Below, in pieces: positions 33,260-35,829 of a stretch of 35,829 bases of DNA. Origin of the DNA: Thalassobacterium sedimentorum (GTDB taxonomy: Bacteria > Verrucomicrobiota > Verrucomicrobiia > Opitutales > Coraliomargaritaceae); contig NZ_JARXIC010000033.1 of assembly GCF_031127905.1 (NCBI RefSeq), positions 1-35,829 of the forward strand, in the 5' to 3' direction. A model generated the notes under the pieces. It was given only the letters and a program-made list of their open reading frames with translations, was not told the origin of the DNA and did no database searches. A program made the translations under genes and the position numbers. Within the stretch, counting starts at the first letter, position 1, and every line of letters starts with the position of its first letter.

Positions 33260-34750
33260 ATGACACAACAAATCTGGTTCATTACTGGTAGCCAACATCT
33301 CTATGGCCCCGAAACTTTAAAACAAGTCGCTGCGAATGCAGAGACGATTGCACGTGCGCTGAATGCGGATGTGAGCATCCCGGTTGAAATTGTATTCAAG
33401 CCGATCGTGACCACGCCGGACGAGATTCGTGCCGCGTGCACGGCTGCGAGTGGGGATACGAATTGCATCGGACTCATTACCTGGATGCACACTTTCTCGC
33501 CGGCGAAGATGTGGATCAATGGCTTGTCTAATTTAACTAAACCGATCTGCCATCTACACACACAGTTCAATCGCGACATCCCTTGGGACACGATCGATAT
33601 GGACTTTATGAACTTGAATCAGTCCGCGCATGGTGGTCGCGAGTATGGGCATATTTTGACTCGTATGCGTATCCAACGTAAAGTCGTGGTCGGGCACTGG
33701 GAGGATCCCGCAGTTCGCACACAGTTGGCCGACTGGAGTGCCGTCGCTTTGGGCTGGCACGAAATGCAACATCTCAAGGTGGTGCGCTTTGGCGATAACA
33801 TGCGTTTCGTATCGGTCACCGACGGTGATAAGGTGGAAGCCGAACGCGTCTTTGGCATGTCCGTCAATACCCATGGCGTGGGAGATCTGGTCGCTGTGAT
33901 CAACGAGGCCAGCGATGCACAAATCGATGCTTTGTGTGAAGTGTATGCCGAAGAATATGAGCTCGCGCCCGAGCTCGCAAAGGGCGCCGTACGTCACGAT
34001 TCCCTGCGCGAGGCCGCGCGCATCGAGATCGGCCTACGTCGCTTTTTAGAGGAGGGCGGTTATGGCGCCTATACGAACACTTTCGAAGACCTGCATGGCA
34101 TGGAGCAACTGCCCGGCCTGCCAACACAGCGCTTGATGGCCGAAGGCTACGGCTTCGGTGCCGAGGGGGACTGGAAGCATGCGGCGCTGGTGCGTGTGCT
34201 CAAGGTCATGAGCCAAGGCAAGAGCGGGGGCACTTCCTTTATGGAGGACTACACCTATCATTTCGATCCCGCTGGTGCGCGTTGCCTCGGTTCGCATATG
34301 TTAGAGATTTGCCCCAGTATTGCGGCGTCCAAGCCGCGTTGTGAAATTCACGAGCTGGGCATCGGTGGCAAGGCTGACCCTGTGCGCCTAGTGTTTAACG
34401 GCGCCGAAGGACAGGCCATCAACGCATCCCTGGTGGATCTCGGTAATCGCTTCCGTTTTCTCGTCAACGAAGTCGAGAGCGTGGCTATCGAGCAAGATAT
34501 GCCCAAGCTGCCCGTCGCGCGTGTGCTTTGGGATGCCAAGCCCGACTTGCAGACCGCAGCCGAAGCATGGATTCAAGCGGGTGGGGCGCACCATACCGCG
34601 TTTAGCTTCGATGTCAGTGCCGATCAAATTGAGATGCTCTCCGAGATGGCGGGCGTGGAATGTGTGTTCATCGATGAAAAAACCGAGATGCGCGCCTTCA
34701 AACAAGAGCTGCGCCTCGGCGAGATGTATCACGGAATCCGCGGACTTTAA
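33260..34750 (+). CDS. araA: L-arabinose isomerase
   Basis: This 496-residue protein begins [19 protein letters not shown], nearly identical to the start of known AraA enzymes. It keeps the metal-binding glutamates in GFGAEGDWK and MEDYTYHF and histidines in [11 protein letters not shown] and GGAHHTAFS. It converts L-arabinose to L-ribulose in the cytoplasm, the first step of the pathway. It lies 88 nt after araB, with a REP-like hairpin between, and 22 nt before araD. An A-rich tract rather than a Shine-Dalgarno precedes the ATG. Confidence 0.97.
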   Translation: MTQQIWFITGSQHLYGPETLKQVAANAETIARALNADVSIPVEIVFKPIVTTPDEIRAACTAASGDTNCIGLITWMHTFSPAKMWINGLSNLTKPICHLHTQFNRDIPWDTIDMDFMNLNQSAHGGREYGHILTRMRIQRKVVVGHWEDPAVRTQLADWSAVALGWHEMQHLKVVRFGDNMRFVSVTDGDKVEAERVFGMSVNTHGVGDLVAVINEASDAQIDALCEVYAEEYELAPELAKGAVRHDSLREAARIEIGLRRFLEEGGYGAYTNTFEDLHGMEQLPGLPTQRLMAEGYGFGAEGDWKHAALVRVLKVMSQGKSGGTSFMEDYTYHFDPAGARCLGSHMLEICPSIAASKPRCEIHELGIGGKADPVRLVFNGAEGQAINASLVDLGNRFRFLVNEVESVAIEQDMPKLPVARVLWDAKPDLQTAAEAWIQAGGAHHTAFSFDVSADQIEMLSEMAGVECVFIDEKTEMRAFKQELRLGEMYHGIRGL

Positions 34751-34772
34751 AACGCGCAACTGAAGATAAGTT

Positions 34773-35471
34773 ATGAATTATAAGGACATCCGTGAAGAAT
34801 GCTGTGAGGCCAATATCGCCTTGCCGCGCACCGGTTTGGTCGACCTCACCTTTGGTAATGTAAGCGTGCTCGATGCCGCAGCCGGGGTATTTGCGATCAA
34901 GCCTAGCGGGGTGGATTATGCCGCGCTCAAGCCAGAAGACATGGTGATCGTCGATCTCGAAGGTCAGACCGTCGCAGGCGAGCTACGCTTTTCCTCCGAC
35001 ACACCGACCCATCGCTGTTTGTTTCTCGCATTTGCCGAGCATGGCGTGCGTAGCATCGTGCACACGCACTCGCGCAAGGCAGTGGCCTTTGCGCAGGCGG
35101 CGATAGAGATTCCATGCCTCGGCACGACGCATTGCGACTACTTCAACGGTCCCGTGCCTGTGACTCGTGACATGACCGCAGCCGAGGTGCAGGGAGCATA
35201 CGAGTGGGAAACCGGAAATGTGATTGTTGAGCGTTTTGCAGAGCTCAACCCCATGGAGATTGCAGCCGTGTTGGTGCGCAATCATGGTCCTTTCGCGTGG
35301 GGCGTGAGTGGCGCCAAAGCCGTCGAGACCGCGCAAGCCTTAGAGATTGTGGCCGACATGGCCTTGCATAGTTTAAGTCTCAATCCAACTGTCTGTCCCG
35401 CGCCGAACTATTTGCGTGAGAAGCATTTCTTCCGCAAGCACGGAGCTGGAGCGTATTACGGCCAGAAGTAG
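34773..35471 (+). CDS. araD: L-ribulose-5-phosphate 4-epimerase
   Basis: The 232-residue class II aldolase-fold protein keeps every active-site residue of E. coli AraD at nearly the same number: D76 in FSSDTPTH, zinc ligands H97 and H99 in VHTHSRK, H171 in VRNHGPF and the C-terminal Y229 in GAYYGQK. It makes D-xylulose 5-phosphate, the last step before the pentose phosphate pathway. It is the last gene of the operon; 35 nt after its stop a second REP array begins. Confidence 0.97.
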   Translation: MNYKDIREECCEANIALPRTGLVDLTFGNVSVLDAAAGVFAIKPSGVDYAALKPEDMVIVDLEGQTVAGELRFSSDTPTHRCLFLAFAEHGVRSIVHTHSRKAVAFAQAAIEIPCLGTTHCDYFNGPVPVTRDMTAAEVQGAYEWETGNVIVERFAELNPMEIAAVLVRNHGPFAWGVSGAKAVETAQALEIVADMALHSLSLNPTVCPAPNYLREKHFFRKHGAGAYYGQK

Positions 35472-35506
35472 GCGGACGAGGTCGATCGTTGAGGTCGATC
35501 AATGAG

Positions 35507-35829
35507 GTAGGGCTCTCTCGCCGAGAGAGCCGTCGGTTCGAGGGCGTAGTGAGCGTCTGTAATGTTCACCGTCGTTTGCAGCCAGGTCGCCGAACGGACG
35601 CCTCGGCGAGGCGTCCCTACCCGTTGAGAGAATCGTTGGTGGGCATTCAGGTAGGGCTCTTTCGCCGAAAGAGCCGTGGGTTCGAGGGCGTAGTGAGCGT
35701 CTGTAATGTTCACCGTCGTTTACGGACAGGTCGCCGAACGGACGCCTCGGCGAGGCGTCCCTACCGGTCGAGAGAATCGTTGATGGGCATTCAGGTAGGG
35801 CTCTTTCGCCGAAAGAGCCGTCGGTTCGA
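35507..35829. repeat. BIME-like REP array after araD: A-B-A-B-A with 144-bp period
   Basis: Class A REPs have GTAG at 35507, 35651 and 35795. Inverted class B REPs lie at 35596-35616 (CTAC 35617-35620) and 35740-35760 (CTAC 35761-35764). The A-B unit repeats every 144 bp and continues to the window edge. The second and third A copies have arms GGCTCTTTCG and CGAAAGAGCC, fully compensated relative to the first. The array may serve as the transcription end of araBAD. Confidence 0.93.

Overview
The window looks like a chromosomal segment of a Gram-negative bacterium of the Planctomycetes-Verrucomicrobia-Chlamydiae group, most likely an opitute-type verrucomicrobium (Puniceicoccales/Coraliomargarita-like). 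This is an inference from weak Shine-Dalgarno signals, XylR-like and LacI sugar regulators, a DUF2851 protein, an HU-like protein with a lysine-rich insert, and abundant GTAG-footed REP hairpins. No rRNA or tRNA gene was seen.

Region 1 (1-3110). A secreted metzincin protease of the M11/gametolysin type with a PKD domain runs off the left edge. A small DUF2007/zinc-ribbon protein follows.

Region 2 (3111-16303) is a complete subtype I-G (formerly I-U) CRISPR-Cas locus. It holds 20 identical 35-nt repeats plus a diverged terminal repeat, a leader, cas2 and a fused cas4-cas1. The effector operon is csb1 (Cas7) - csb2 (Cas5-Cas6) - helicase/HD cas3 - a short Cas8-like protein. Two unexplained small genes sit between effector and adaptation modules: an opposite-strand MGLFDT protein (7178-7735) and a basic protein whose reading frame continues past an in-frame TAA (7837-8124). 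A divergent WYL-domain regulator (15479-16303) faces csb1 across an intergenic region holding a perfect 8+8 bp inverted repeat, the likely operator. Both ends of the array carry nested inverted repeats beyond the repeats themselves.

Region 3 (16407-27065) is mostly housekeeping: DUF2851, a membrane-anchored coiled-coil protein, an XylR-like AraC regulator divergent from a galE-galactokinase pair, an HU-like protein with a clear terminator, a membrane protein, sufS, a YkuE-like metallophosphoesterase, a PLDc_N membrane protein and an orphan ParB-like protein.

Region 4 (27260-35829) holds acs (acetyl-CoA synthetase), then a five-unit tandem REP array, a REP-associated tyrosine transposase (RAYT) and more REPs. 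A LacI-type regulator is divergent from araB-araA-araD (L-arabinose to D-xylulose 5-phosphate). A second REP array closes the window. Two REP classes share the GTAG foot and hairpin apex but covary in the middle of the stem. A third, related hairpin lies between araB and araA. One REP foot supplies the stop codon of the LacI regulator.
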